Shown in pieces: positions 43,252 to 51,719 of a stretch of DNA of 64,000 bases. The stretch's first letter is position 1. The number at the start of each line of letters is the position of its first letter. The notes under the pieces were generated by a model that saw only the letters and a list, made by a program, of their open reading frames with translations, was not told where the DNA came from and did not search any database. A program made the translations under genes and the position numbers. This stretch comes from Bacteroidales bacterium (GTDB taxonomy: Bacteria > Bacteroidota > Bacteroidia > Bacteroidales > P3): the NCBI GenBank assembly GCA_017633985.1, contig JAGBOF010000007.1, positions 207,022 through 271,021 of the forward strand, read 5' to 3'.

Positions 43252-43989
43252 TTATTTTTCAATTCTCTTAACCACCAAAACAGAAATCTCGTACAGCAAC
43301 CAGATAGGCAAAAAGACTATCGTCAACGTAAATACATCACTTGTAGGTGTGATGATTGCAGCCATAATCAGTATAACCACTACCGCATGACGTCTGTATT
43401 TTTTCATCCATTTGCTTTTTAACAATCCGAATTTACCCAAAAGCCACGACAAAACAGGAATTTCAAAGACAATACCGAATACTAAAGTCATCATAAGCAA
43501 TGTATCCATATACGAATCCAACGTAAGCATATTTCTCACCTCCGTACTGACTTCATAAGTGCCCAAAAACCGTAGCGTCAAAGGGAATATTAAAAAGTAA
43601 TTAATCACTGCACCTAAAACAAACATCATATAGGCAGACAAAACAATGCGGGAAGAATATTTTTTTTCATTTTCGTATAACGCAGGTGAGACAAAACGGA
43701 ACAGTTCATATATTATATAAGGCGAAGCGGCTATTATACCGGTAACTACAGACACCTTTAAATGCATCATAAACTGCCCTGTTAATTCTGTATTCATCAA
43801 CGAAATATTAAAATCCTCCCCTCCCAGAAATTTGTAACTTATAAACGAAGAGCTTTTCGGGGCAAAAATAATATCAAACAGCCAATCCTTTAAAAAGAAT
43901 GCCGCTACGGAAAACACCGATGCAATAATTAATATACGGATTATTACAGAGCGTAAATCGTCAAGATGTTCCCAAAAAGTTTCCTCCAT
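43252..43989 (-). CDS. tatC: Sec-independent translocase TatC
   Basis: This 245-residue membrane protein is the substrate-receptor of the Tat pathway. It has the conserved cytoplasmic start (FWEHLDDLRSVIIRI), the segment after helix 2 (YELFRFVSPALYENEKKY), GIVFEIPVLSWLL, and six predicted helices. It lies between tatA and the polyferredoxin. A long palindrome immediately precedes its start codon. Confidence 0.93.
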   Translation of the reverse strand: MEETFWEHLDDLRSVIIRILIIASVFSVAAFFLKDWLFDIIFAPKSSSFISYKFLGGEDFNISLMNTELTGQFMMHLKVSVVTGIIAASPYIIYELFRFVSPALYENEKKYSSRIVLSAYMMFVLGAVINYFLIFPLTLRFLGTYEVSTEVRNMLTLDSYMDTLLMMTLVFGIVFEIPVLSWLLGKFGLLKSKWMKKYRRHAVVVILIMAAIITPTSDVFTLTIVFLPIWLLYEISVLVVKRIEK

Positions 43990-43999
43990 AATACGTAAT

Positions 44000-44084
44000 A
44001 TGTAGTATGTAGTACGTAGTATGTAGTATATAATAAAGAATCCGTATTCGGAATATACTACATACTACGTACTACATACTACAT
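44000..44084. repeat. 32-bp perfect inverted repeat between tatA and tatC
   Basis: The arm at 44000-44031 (starting ATGTAGTATGTAGTACGTAG) is exactly complementary to 44053-44084. The 21-base spacer contains its own small palindrome (TCCGTATTCGGA). Each arm is made of GTAGTATGTAGTAC-type steps. Related sequence lies at 46629-46714. In RNA it would form a very stable stem between tatA and tatC. Confidence 0.9.
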
Positions 44085-44090
44085 AAATAA

Positions 44091-44255
44091 TTATTTCTCT
44101 TCTTTTTTGTCTTCTTCTATATCGCCGTTCATACCGTCCTTGAAACTCTTGACGCCTTTTCCCAAACCTTTCATCAATTCCGGTATCTTCTTTCCTCCGA
44201 ATAACAGCAAAACAACCAATGCTATTATCAATATTTCGGGCATTCCTACTCTCAT
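44091..44255 (-). CDS. tatA: Sec-independent translocase TatA
   Basis: This 54-residue protein starts at the ATG at 44253-44255 and stops at 44091-44093. It starts [20 protein letters not shown] and continues [20 protein letters not shown], which is the TatA membrane helix, hinge and amphipathic helix, with an acidic/lysine tail. An in-frame ATG at codon 5 is an alternative start. It is first in the Tat operon. A TAACTTTG promoter box lies at 44296-44303 (minus strand). Confidence 0.92.
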   Translation of the reverse strand: MRVGMPEILIIALVVLLLFGGKKIPELMKGLGKGVKSFKDGMNGDIEEDKKEEK

Positions 44256-44348
44256 TGTGCAATAAAATTTTAACGGTTAATAACTAAAATCAGGGCAAAG
44301 TTACAAAAAATTAATCAATTACCGCATACCATTATCGAATTATTAAAA

Positions 44349-44372
44349 AAGGCGTAATAAAACTTACGCCTT
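44349..44372 (-). terminator. Terminator of the AraC gene
   Basis: AAGGCGTAA (44349-44357) pairs with TTACGCCTT (44364-44372). On the minus strand it is followed by a run of T. It separates the regulator gene from the Tat operon. Confidence 0.8.
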
Positions 44373-44412
44373 AAATCACTTACTTTTCTATGCAACGGAT
44401 TTAAAATCCTTT

Positions 44413-45318
44413 TCACTGCTCATTTATATAGGACATTCCGCCGCTGTTACGGAATTGTTTCGGTGACATACCCGTTTGTTGTTTGAAAAACTTCCCTAAA
44501 AACGATAAACTCGGGAAATTCATTTCGTAACTTATTTCCTGAATGGTTTTATCCGTATATTTCAACCTGCGGATAATCTCCCGCAAACGGTAATGGTGAA
44601 TAATATCCAATGCATTCTTGCCGCTTGAAGTTTTAATTACCATGGAAAGATATTTACTTGACACATTAAGCATATCGGCAGCCTGTTTAACCGAACGTAT
44701 CTGTCCTTTATTAGATATTAACAACTCCATAAAATTTTTAAACAATATATCTCCTTGGTGTAACATGCCTTCATCCGCATTGCCTATGTATTTGGTAGAT
44801 TTATCCGTTATAACCAAAAATTCATATATCAAAGACATGAGCAAAGAATGCATTATCTCACGGTAATAAATATTGTTGTTATCCTTCAATTTGGTCTGTG
44901 CAATGTAGTAATAATTGTAAAACACTTGCATTTCCTTTTCTTTAAGGCGGATAACAGGATTTTGGAAAACATAATATATGTTCTTCCAAACATGCTTTGA
45001 GAGATACATCTCGGAATCAATCGCATCCATTGAAAATCCTATAATCCTGCAATCAAAATCCTTATTTAAAGTGTAGTCGGACACAAAAGTATTGGGAGAA
45101 ATCACCAAAACATCGTTTTTCGATACGGTTAAAGTCTTTTCATTTATAGTTATTTCCGCCTTACCCTTAATGCAAAACAACATTACCACCAAATTCAACG
45201 ACACTTGGGTAAAACCTTTGCCCTGCATCTGCGAAATATCATCCACAATTACCAAACTTCCGTCGTTATACTCTACCCAATTTTCATTTTTCAGTTGCTC
45301 AATATCTATTTCCTTCAT
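44413..45318 (-). CDS. AraC-family transcription regulator
   Basis: This 301-residue protein has an N-terminal cupin-like sensing domain (about 1-150) and a C-terminal AraC DNA-binding domain with two helix-turn-helix units. SVKQAADMLNVSSKYLSMVI is the first and IQEISYEMNFPSLSFLGKFF the second, ending with KQQTGMSPKQFRNSG. The ligand and targets are unknown. It is transcribed in the same direction as the Tat operon but separated from it by a terminator. Confidence 0.88.
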   Translation of the reverse strand: MKEIDIEQLKNENWVEYNDGSLVIVDDISQMQGKGFTQVSLNLVVMLFCIKGKAEITINEKTLTVSKNDVLVISPNTFVSDYTLNKDFDCRIIGFSMDAIDSEMYLSKHVWKNIYYVFQNPVIRLKEKEMQVFYNYYYIAQTKLKDNNNIYYREIMHSLLMSLIYEFLVITDKSTKYIGNADEGMLHQGDILFKNFMELLISNKGQIRSVKQAADMLNVSSKYLSMVIKTSSGKNALDIIHHYRLREIIRRLKYTDKTIQEISYEMNFPSLSFLGKFFKQQTGMSPKQFRNSGGMSYINEQ

Positions 45319-45556
45319 TTTTGCAAGTCTATTTGTAATTTAACATTTGCAAAATTACGATTCTTTTGGCTAAAATCTATGAATATTTTGCACAAATGCA
45401 GGCATTTTGACCTCAACTTGTGTTCTTTTTTCCGCATATCTGCGTAATTTTAAATTTTTATATGGAAAAAAGAAAACATTACGCAGTGATAAAACAGTGC
45501 GTTTACATACCGTAAAAATAATACGCCGTAAAAAAAAATTATTCTGCGTGATTAAT

Positions 45557-45600
45557 AAAATAAAACGCCGTAAAAAAATTTTTTTACGGCGTTTTATTTT
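45557..45600. repeat. ACGCCGT palindrome, copy at 45.6 kb
   Basis: A perfect 44-base palindrome is centred on A7/T7: AAAATAAAACGCCGT then A7, followed by its exact complement. It is preceded by ATTATTCTGCGTGATTAATA (45539-45558), which recurs at 61086-61105. The rest of the 45319-45643 gap has no gene. It may also serve as a bidirectional terminator. Confidence 0.85.
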
Positions 45601-45643
45601 CGGGGCTTAATGCCTTATAAAAATAATAAGTCTTATTATTGAT

Positions 45644-46627
45644 TTACAACCACTTATTGGTTTTATACCATGCGATTGCTTCCTGACAACCGCGCTTAAG
45701 GTCATAATCAGGTGTGAAATGCAAATCTTTTTTCAAATCTTCAATGTCGCAATCCCAATTTCTGGCTGCAAGAATGTTGTATTTATCCTTATTAAGCGTG
45801 AATTGTTTGCCCACAAGCGACCCTAACCAATCCAAAAACGAAGAGATACCTTTTACAATCCACAACGGAAAACGTATGCTTATCACCCAGGTTTTCAAGA
45901 TATCCTTTGTAATCTTTGCAAATTCGGTATCAAGATACAGATTACCGTCACTGACGAAATAAGTCTTGCCGCTGATGTCGCTGTTTGCCGCTAAAATACA
46001 TGCTTTACATAAATCCTTTCCGTAAATGAATGTCAGACGCTGTTCAGGTCTGCCAAGAGTTGCATCTATGTGGTTTTTAATGGTTTGGAAGTATACAAAA
46101 TAATCCGTTTCACGTGGTCCGTATACGCCGGTCGGCCGAAGAATGATATAATTGTTAGTACAATTCTGATTAATGTACTCTTCGGCTTTCAGTTTCGACT
46201 TCCCGTACCAAGTATTCGGTTCATTGGCATCGGTAACTCTTGCCTGAATAAAAGGATTTGCTTTCGCAGGACCGTGAGCTGCGAAAGAAGACATGTAAAT
46301 TAACTTTACAGGCAAATCTTTTATAGCATCGACCAAATTCTTCGTGTATTCAAAATTCACTTTAAAGAAATCATCGGGACGTTTTGCCTTTGTAAGACCT
46401 GCCAGATGGAATATGGTTGCAAAATCTTCCGATTTCAACTGCTCTTTGAGCATGTTTACGTCCGTATAATTCAAGTCTATGAATTTAATACGACTGTCCT
46501 GCAAATATTTTTTAGAAGATGTTTTTCTTATTCCTGCAAAGACTTCATAATCTCCGCTTTCCAATAACATATCAACTAATGTTGAGCCTATAAAACCGCT
46601 CGCTCCTGTTACCAAAACCTTTTTCAT
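45644..46627 (-). CDS. NAD-dependent epimerase/reductase, candidate ceramide-pathway reductase (CerR-like)
   Basis: This 327-residue short-chain dehydrogenase has a Rossmann motif VLVTGASGFIGSTL at the start and the catalytic pair WYGKSKLKAEEYI (Y-x3-K) near residue 145. It follows serine palmitoyltransferase and an acyltransferase on the same strand. In bacterial ceramide synthesis such a reductase acts on the 3-keto intermediate. That role is inferred from context; by sequence alone it is a general extended SDR. Confidence 0.7.
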   Translation of the reverse strand: MKKVLVTGASGFIGSTLVDMLLESGDYEVFAGIRKTSSKKYLQDSRIKFIDLNYTDVNMLKEQLKSEDFATIFHLAGLTKAKRPDDFFKVNFEYTKNLVDAIKDLPVKLIYMSSFAAHGPAKANPFIQARVTDANEPNTWYGKSKLKAEEYINQNCTNNYIILRPTGVYGPRETDYFVYFQTIKNHIDATLGRPEQRLTFIYGKDLCKACILAANSDISGKTYFVSDGNLYLDTEFAKITKDILKTWVISIRFPLWIVKGISSFLDWLGSLVGKQFTLNKDKYNILAARNWDCDIEDLKKDLHFTPDYDLKRGCQEAIAWYKTNKWL

Positions 46628-46628
46628 A

Positions 46629-46714
46629 CCTTTTATATTACATACTAATTACTACGTACTACATACTACATAAAAAATATCACATATTACGTACTACATA
46701 TCACATACTACATA
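46629..46714. repeat. ACTACGTACTACAT repeat between the reductase and acyltransferase genes
   Basis: This contains two imperfect blocks: ACTACGTACTACATACTACA (46651-46670) and ATTACGTACTACATATCACA (46687-46706). It is the same family as the palindrome at 44000-44084, again filling a gap inside an operon. A partial relative (TATACTACAT) occurs near 47878. Confidence 0.8.
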
Positions 46715-46715
46715 A

Positions 46716-47867
46716 TTAAATGTCTTTAATATATGCGCGTCTTCTGATTGCAATTTTACTATCATACTTCGTCCAGATGTGTGCTGCCTGATTGGTTTCT
46801 AATTGCGGGTTGGCAATAGCCATTTTCGACCCTAAACGGATATAATTCTCGTTCATACGGGAATAATATATCGAATGAACGCCTTTGTTTTGCCAATCGG
46901 GATCAACACCGTTAAGATACAAATCAATATATTCGTAATTTTTCAATGCTTTAAGCAAATGTACCCAACCGAAAGGGAATAATTTACCCTTGGATTTCTG
47001 AAGTGCGCGGGATAATGTAGGCATTGAGATTCCGAAAGCCACAACATCGTCGTTTTCGTTGACAACTAAACAAATCAAATCCTTATTTAAAAATCCCAAA
47101 TACTGTTTTACGTAATAATCAGTCAAACTTTCAGTCAAAGGAACATAGCCGTAAAGACCTTGAAATGCCTTGTTAAGGGTATAAAATATCTTTCTGCCGT
47201 AACGCTTTGCCATCTCATTTTTGGACAATCCCTCAACGATACGCAGATTGTACTTTTCTTTAATCAGATTATTTATTTTATTGATTTTTTCGGGCACGGG
47301 TTGATTTGCAGGTATTTCATACTGAACCCAATCCACCTCTTTAACAAATCCAAACTTCTCTACAAGCGGCGGATAATAAGAAGGATTGTACAAAGCCGCC
47401 ATCGGACAAAGCGTATCAAACCCTTCAACCATCATACCTTCCTTATCCATGTCGGTAAATCCCATAGGACCGACGATTTTTTCCAACTTTCTGCTCCTTC
47501 CCCACTCTGTCACTGCATCAAACAATGCTTTTGCAACTTCAAAATCATCAATTGTGTCAAACCAACCGAACCGTATATATTTTCTTTGCCATATCTCGTT
47601 AGCACGGTTGTTGATTATTCCGACTATTCTGCCCGATAGTTCACCGTCTTTATAAGCCAAGAAAATTTTGTACTCACACCATTCAAGGGCGGGGTTGATT
47701 GCTTTATTGAAAGTATTTCTCTCGTCCATGTAAAGCGGAGGTACGAACATCTTATCGTTTTTCAAGATTTTGAAAGGAAGATCCAAAAAATCATTAAACA
47801 ATTTGGATGAAGTAAAACGGTATTTTCCGCTGTTGTAAGGTACTTCTTTTATTGTAATATTGCCCAT
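46716..47867 (-). CDS. GNAT-like acyltransferase, candidate bacterial ceramide synthase
   Basis: The 383-residue protein is predicted cytosolic, with the GNAT-type region in the first 200 residues (FLAYKDGELSGRIVGIINNR; GPMGFTDMDKEGMMVEGF) and a second half ending ANPQLETNQAAHIWTKYDSK. Large GNAT-like proteins next to serine palmitoyltransferase act as ceramide synthases in bacteria. This role is inferred from operon order (spt, this gene, SDR). An uncharacterised N-acyltransferase is the fallback. Confidence 0.65.
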   Translation of the reverse strand: MGNITIKEVPYNSGKYRFTSSKLFNDFLDLPFKILKNDKMFVPPLYMDERNTFNKAINPALEWCEYKIFLAYKDGELSGRIVGIINNRANEIWQRKYIRFGWFDTIDDFEVAKALFDAVTEWGRSRKLEKIVGPMGFTDMDKEGMMVEGFDTLCPMAALYNPSYYPPLVEKFGFVKEVDWVQYEIPANQPVPEKINKINNLIKEKYNLRIVEGLSKNEMAKRYGRKIFYTLNKAFQGLYGYVPLTESLTDYYVKQYLGFLNKDLICLVVNENDDVVAFGISMPTLSRALQKSKGKLFPFGWVHLLKALKNYEYIDLYLNGVDPDWQNKGVHSIYYSRMNENYIRLGSKMAIANPQLETNQAAHIWTKYDSKIAIRRRAYIKDI

Positions 47868-47914
47868 AAATCAATTATATACTACATCGAAAAAAATATA
47901 TATCAGAGTTCATG

Positions 47915-47979
47915 AAAATAAAACGCCGTTTGAGTAAATTAAAACAACGTTTTAATAAAATGAAACGGCGTTTTATTTT
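47915..47979. repeat. ACGCCGT hairpin between acyltransferase and spt
   Basis: AAAATAAAACGCCGTTT (47915-47931) is exactly complementary to 47963-47979, with 31 bases between. AAACGCCGTCTTATTTT follows at 47984-48000. It sits inside the probable sphingolipid operon and could affect read-through. Confidence 0.8.
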
Positions 47980-48004
47980 AGCCAAACGCCGTCTTATTTT
48001 TTCC

Positions 48005-49201
48005 TTACTTTATAATATCATATCTTCTGAATACTTTAACAATCTTATCCACAGCTTGATCAATCTGTTGTTTGTTGTGCGTTGCCATAAGTGCAAAACG
48101 GATAAGCGTATCTTCCGGTGCACAGGCAGGAGGCATAACCGGAGAAACAAATATTCCGTCTTCCAATAAATCTCTTGTAACTGCGAATGTTTTTCTCAAA
48201 TCATGAATATACAGAGGTATTATAGGCGTTTGCGTAGGTCCTATTTCAAAGCCGAAATCTCTGAAAAGTTTTAACGAATAATTGGTCATATCCCAAAGAT
48301 TCTGCAAACGTTCAGGTTCTTGCTGAATAATATCCAATGCTTTCAACACGCTGGCTGTTGCAGCAGGCGAAATGCTGGCAGAAAATATGTAAGAGCGTGA
48401 ATGATGACGCAAAAAATCCATCACAGTTGCGTCCGCAGCGACAAATCCTCCGATAGTAGCCAAAGATTTTGAGAACGTACCGATGATAATATCCACTTTG
48501 TCCGTCACACCGAAGTGATTGCAAACTCCCCTACCCTGATTACCTAAAACACCAAGTGAATGGGCCTCGTCAACATATATACTGCCGTTGTATTTCTCGG
48601 CAAGAGCTACAATTTCAGGCAAAGGTGCTATATCACCTTCCATAGAAAATACTCCGTCCACTACAATCAATTTAATGGAATCATAAGGCAATTTTTTCAA
48701 AACCTCCTCCAACGATTCCATATCGTTATGTTTGAATTTCAATTGGGTGGCAAATGACAATCTTCTGCCGTCTACAATAGATGCATGGTCTCTTTCGTCA
48801 CATATAATATAATCTCCTCTTGATACAACACAACTTAAAGCACCCAAATTGGATTGAAATCCCGTTGAATATACAATTGCTTTTTCTTTTCCTACAAATG
48901 CCGCCAATTTTTCTTCCAATTCAATATGTATATCCATATATCCGTTTAAGAAAGGACTGCCTGCACATCCCGTTCCGTATTTTTGTATGGCTTTCATACC
49001 TGCTTCTTTGACTGCAGGGTGGTTTGTAAGTCCCAAATACGAATTTGAGCCGAACATCAACACTTTTTTACCGTTTATTGTAACCTCTGCATCTTGGTCA
49101 GAGGAGATAGGGCGGAAGTAAGGGTAGATTCCCAAAGCTTTTGTCTGACGTTCTTCTTCCAAAAGCGGAGCTTTTCCCAACTTAGCACTCAATTGTTTCA
49201 T
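48005..49201 (-). CDS. spt: Serine palmitoyltransferase (alpha-oxoamine synthase)
   Basis: This 398-residue PLP enzyme condenses an acyl-CoA or acyl-ACP with serine, the first step of sphingolipid synthesis. Family blocks are FGSNSYLGLTNHPAVKEAG, GTGCAGSPFLNGYMDIHIEL, VDEAHSLGVLG and GTFSKSLATIGGF (PLP lysine). The close family includes KBL and BioF; the N-terminal YPYFRPISS and the acyltransferase/reductase neighbours favour SPT. It starts 23 bases after deoC and may be cotranscribed with it. Confidence 0.82.
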   Translation of the reverse strand: MKQLSAKLGKAPLLEEERQTKALGIYPYFRPISSDQDAEVTINGKKVLMFGSNSYLGLTNHPAVKEAGMKAIQKYGTGCAGSPFLNGYMDIHIELEEKLAAFVGKEKAIVYSTGFQSNLGALSCVVSRGDYIICDERDHASIVDGRRLSFATQLKFKHNDMESLEEVLKKLPYDSIKLIVVDGVFSMEGDIAPLPEIVALAEKYNGSIYVDEAHSLGVLGNQGRGVCNHFGVTDKVDIIIGTFSKSLATIGGFVAADATVMDFLRHHSRSYIFSASISPAATASVLKALDIIQQEPERLQNLWDMTNYSLKLFRDFGFEIGPTQTPIIPLYIHDLRKTFAVTRDLLEDGIFVSPVMPPACAPEDTLIRFALMATHNKQQIDQAVDKIVKVFRRYDIIK

Positions 49202-49224
49202 CGTAAAACTACTTTTATTTATTA

Positions 49225-50094
49225 TTATATATTATTAATTATCTCGTTTATCAAACTGCTGCAACCGATACGGAAAGTATCTTTATTAATATACTCTTTA
49301 CCGAAAAAATATTGCATAAGACAATAGTATTGCAATACTTGGTCGCACTGTCTTATGCCTCCCGCAGCTTTAAATCCCACCTTCCTGTCAGGATTTTCCG
49401 CCATAAAATCTTTAATCGCCGCCATCATAACGTATGACGAATAAATATCGGCTCCACGTGAAACCTTACCGGTTGAAGTCTTTATAAAATCAGCTCCTGC
49501 TTGCATTGCGAGCATAGAAGCATTGTAAACATTTCTGTAATTCTTAAGTTCCGAAGTTTCCAGTATGACTTTTAATTTTACACCTTTGCCATTACTTTGG
49601 TTAACTATACTCTTTATAGCCTCCAACTCTATTGTTAATTCCTTTGGATTCTCAAAGAAAAGACCTCTGTTTATAGGTACGTCAATTTCGTCAGCACCCT
49701 TTTCCACCGCAAAGGCAACATCGTTCAATTTAGCAACAAGTGACAATTGCCCAGTCGGAAATCCTCCCGATACAACGACCTTTTTTATACGTTTATCAAC
49801 TTCTAATTCATTTAATACAGGAAGTAAATTTGAGTAAATGCATATACCGGCAACAACATCTTCTCTACCGTCCACGTTATAAGTACTTTGGCTTATAATC
49901 TTAACAAGAGAATCTCTGTAATCATTGTCTTGTAATGTCGTGATATCAAGTAAAGAAAGTGAATTTTTTAATAATTTTTTTCTGTCCGCATTTAACAACA
50001 ATTCATTTGCGATTGCATCTGTCTGCATCCTAAACGATTGCGCATCATTAAAGGCTAAATCCAATAAATTACTATACCCGATATTACTTTCCAT
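49225..50094 (-). CDS. deoC: Deoxyribose-phosphate aldolase
   Basis: This 289-residue aldolase splits 2-deoxyribose-5-phosphate to acetaldehyde and glyceraldehyde-3-phosphate. Catalytic blocks are VKLKVILETSELKN, ADFIKTSTGK (Schiff-base Lys) and VGFKAAGGIRQCDQ. It belongs to the longer DeoC subfamily with an extended N-terminus. It overlaps the upstream lutB-like gene by 11 bases. With rpiB this points to nucleoside-sugar use. Confidence 0.92.
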   Translation of the reverse strand: MESNIGYSNLLDLAFNDAQSFRMQTDAIANELLLNADRKKLLKNSLSLLDITTLQDNDYRDSLVKIISQSTYNVDGREDVVAGICIYSNLLPVLNELEVDKRIKKVVVSGGFPTGQLSLVAKLNDVAFAVEKGADEIDVPINRGLFFENPKELTIELEAIKSIVNQSNGKGVKLKVILETSELKNYRNVYNASMLAMQAGADFIKTSTGKVSRGADIYSSYVMMAAIKDFMAENPDRKVGFKAAGGIRQCDQVLQYYCLMQYFFGKEYINKDTFRIGCSSLINEIINNI

Positions 50095-51244
50095 ATTTCA
50101 TTTGAATGTATTGCTGATTAAATGACGACTTTTCAAACTTATATTCCTCTGCTATACGAGAATTATTGATTGATTTAAGCCTTAAATTCTTTGCCCATCT
50201 CTTTGCACTCATTTTTTTCCTTGAATTAACAAACTTACTTACGGAATTAACCGTACGTTCATCCTTAATATCCATAAGTTTATTATCAAAAAGATATTTC
50301 CTGTTGGCTATAATAAGCTCGCTTACAGGTATTTTCACAGGGCAAACAGCAGAACAATTGCCACATGAGGAACATGAAAAACAAAGATGCTTATAATTCT
50401 CTGCGTTCTCCATAAAAGGCAATATCACGTTGGCAACAGGACCCGTGAAAACATTGTTATACGGTTCATCCCCTATTACCTTATAAATCGGACAAACATC
50501 CTTACAGGCATCACACGAAATACAAGTCAATATTTTGCGTATATCGCTGTTTTCTATTACGTTACTGCGGCCGTTATCAATCAAAAACAAAAGCGCATCA
50601 GTCGATTGGTCAGCCGGTGAAGGCGTATAAAGTGAAGTAAGATACGGAAAATTAATACCTGACGAATAAATTGAATAAAGATGTGAGAAAATCTCAATTT
50701 CTTCAGGCTTAAAAAGAAAATCACATATAGAAAGAACGAATATCTTTAACTTGCTGCCTAAAACAAGTTGCATGTCGTATGCAGAATTAAAGTTCAAAAA
50801 AAGACTTCCCGTAGAAACAATACCGAATTGCGGCGTAAAAATCACGCAATCATTGCTTTCGCTGTCGTAAGAATACTCATTTTTGTCAATAAAACGCTCA
50901 ATCCCCAGTTCTTTCGACAAATAAGAAGAAAACAAATTAACTTTCTTTATCTTTTTATACTGTAATACTTTATCTAACTTAACTAAAAAATCATTATAAT
51001 CGATACACCAATTGATAACTCCGCCGTTTGATGCAAAATTCTTATCAAACGTTATAAGGTTGTAATCAATGGAATTAAGGAACTTATTGCGTATATCGGC
51101 AGCCACCTTTTTTACATATTCCTTATTGCGGAAAACTTCAGAGGCAATCACATCCGAATCGTCCTGATGTGATTGTAAATTCACTTCTCCGCCTATTGCT
51201 TTTTTACAAGCAGATAAGAAATTTTTATAATCGCTGCCGTTCAT
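50084..51244 (-). CDS. LutB-like iron-sulfur protein (LUD domain plus 4Fe-4S)
   Basis: This 386-residue protein has an N-terminal LUD-like domain (about 60-210; CVIFTPQFGIVSTGSLFLNF) and a C-terminal pair of 4Fe-4S motifs (ILTCISCDACKDVCPIYKVI; HLCFSCSSCGNCSAVCPVKI). Proteins of this kind take part in lactate oxidation (LutABC). LutA and LutC are absent here, so the substrate is uncertain. It lies between rpiB and deoC. Confidence 0.75.
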   Translation of the reverse strand: MNGSDYKNFLSACKKAIGGEVNLQSHQDDSDVIASEVFRNKEYVKKVAADIRNKFLNSIDYNLITFDKNFASNGGVINWCIDYNDFLVKLDKVLQYKKIKKVNLFSSYLSKELGIERFIDKNEYSYDSESNDCVIFTPQFGIVSTGSLFLNFNSAYDMQLVLGSKLKIFVLSICDFLFKPEEIEIFSHLYSIYSSGINFPYLTSLYTPSPADQSTDALLFLIDNGRSNVIENSDIRKILTCISCDACKDVCPIYKVIGDEPYNNVFTGPVANVILPFMENAENYKHLCFSCSSCGNCSAVCPVKIPVSELIIANRKYLFDNKLMDIKDERTVNSVSKFVNSRKKMSAKRWAKNLRLKSINNSRIAEEYKFEKSSFNQQYIQMKYGK

Positions 51245-51258
51245 TTGTAAACAATAAT

Positions 51259-51708
51259 TTAACTATTTACAGGTATCTTTTCAACACGTCTTTGATGCCT
51301 TCCGCCCTCAAATTCAGCACAAAGGTAAGAATCAACTATTTGCTTTGCCTCTTCAAAACTTATAAACCTTGCAGGCAATGCCACTATATTGGCATTATTA
51401 TGCTTTTTAGCCAATGCGGAAATCTCTGCATTCCAGCACAATGCGCAACGCACATGAGGATACTTGTTGGCAACCATACTGACTCCGTTACCGCTTCCGC
51501 ACATAATGAATCCGAATTCATACTCTCCCCTATCAATCTGGTTTGCAATAGGATGAATAATATCAGGATAGTCTACGCTCTCATCGGAGTAGCAACCGAA
51601 ATCCTTAATTTGCAATCCTTTAGATTGTAAATAAACCTTAAGCTTCTCTTTTAACTCAAAACCTGCATGATCAGAAGCAACAGGAATAATTTTAGTCATT
51701 TCTACCAA
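51259..51708 (-). CDS. rpiB: Ribose-5-phosphate isomerase B
   Basis: This 149-residue isomerase interconverts ribose-5-phosphate and ribulose-5-phosphate. Motifs are PVASDHAGFELKEKL, GFIMCGSGNGVSMVANK (catalytic Cys) and KHNNANIVALPARFIS. ATG 51699 is an alternative start. It is the first gene of the probable unit running to 45644. Confidence 0.93.
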   Translation of the reverse strand: MVEMTKIIPVASDHAGFELKEKLKVYLQSKGLQIKDFGCYSDESVDYPDIIHPIANQIDRGEYEFGFIMCGSGNGVSMVANKYPHVRCALCWNAEISALAKKHNNANIVALPARFISFEEAKQIVDSYLCAEFEGGRHQRRVEKIPVNS

Positions 51709-51719
51709 TTATTTATAAC

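Noticed and set aside
44065..44262. 65-residue minus-strand frame overlapping tatA
   Set aside because: It is an out-of-frame shadow. The real gene in this place is the 54-residue TatA at 44091-44255.
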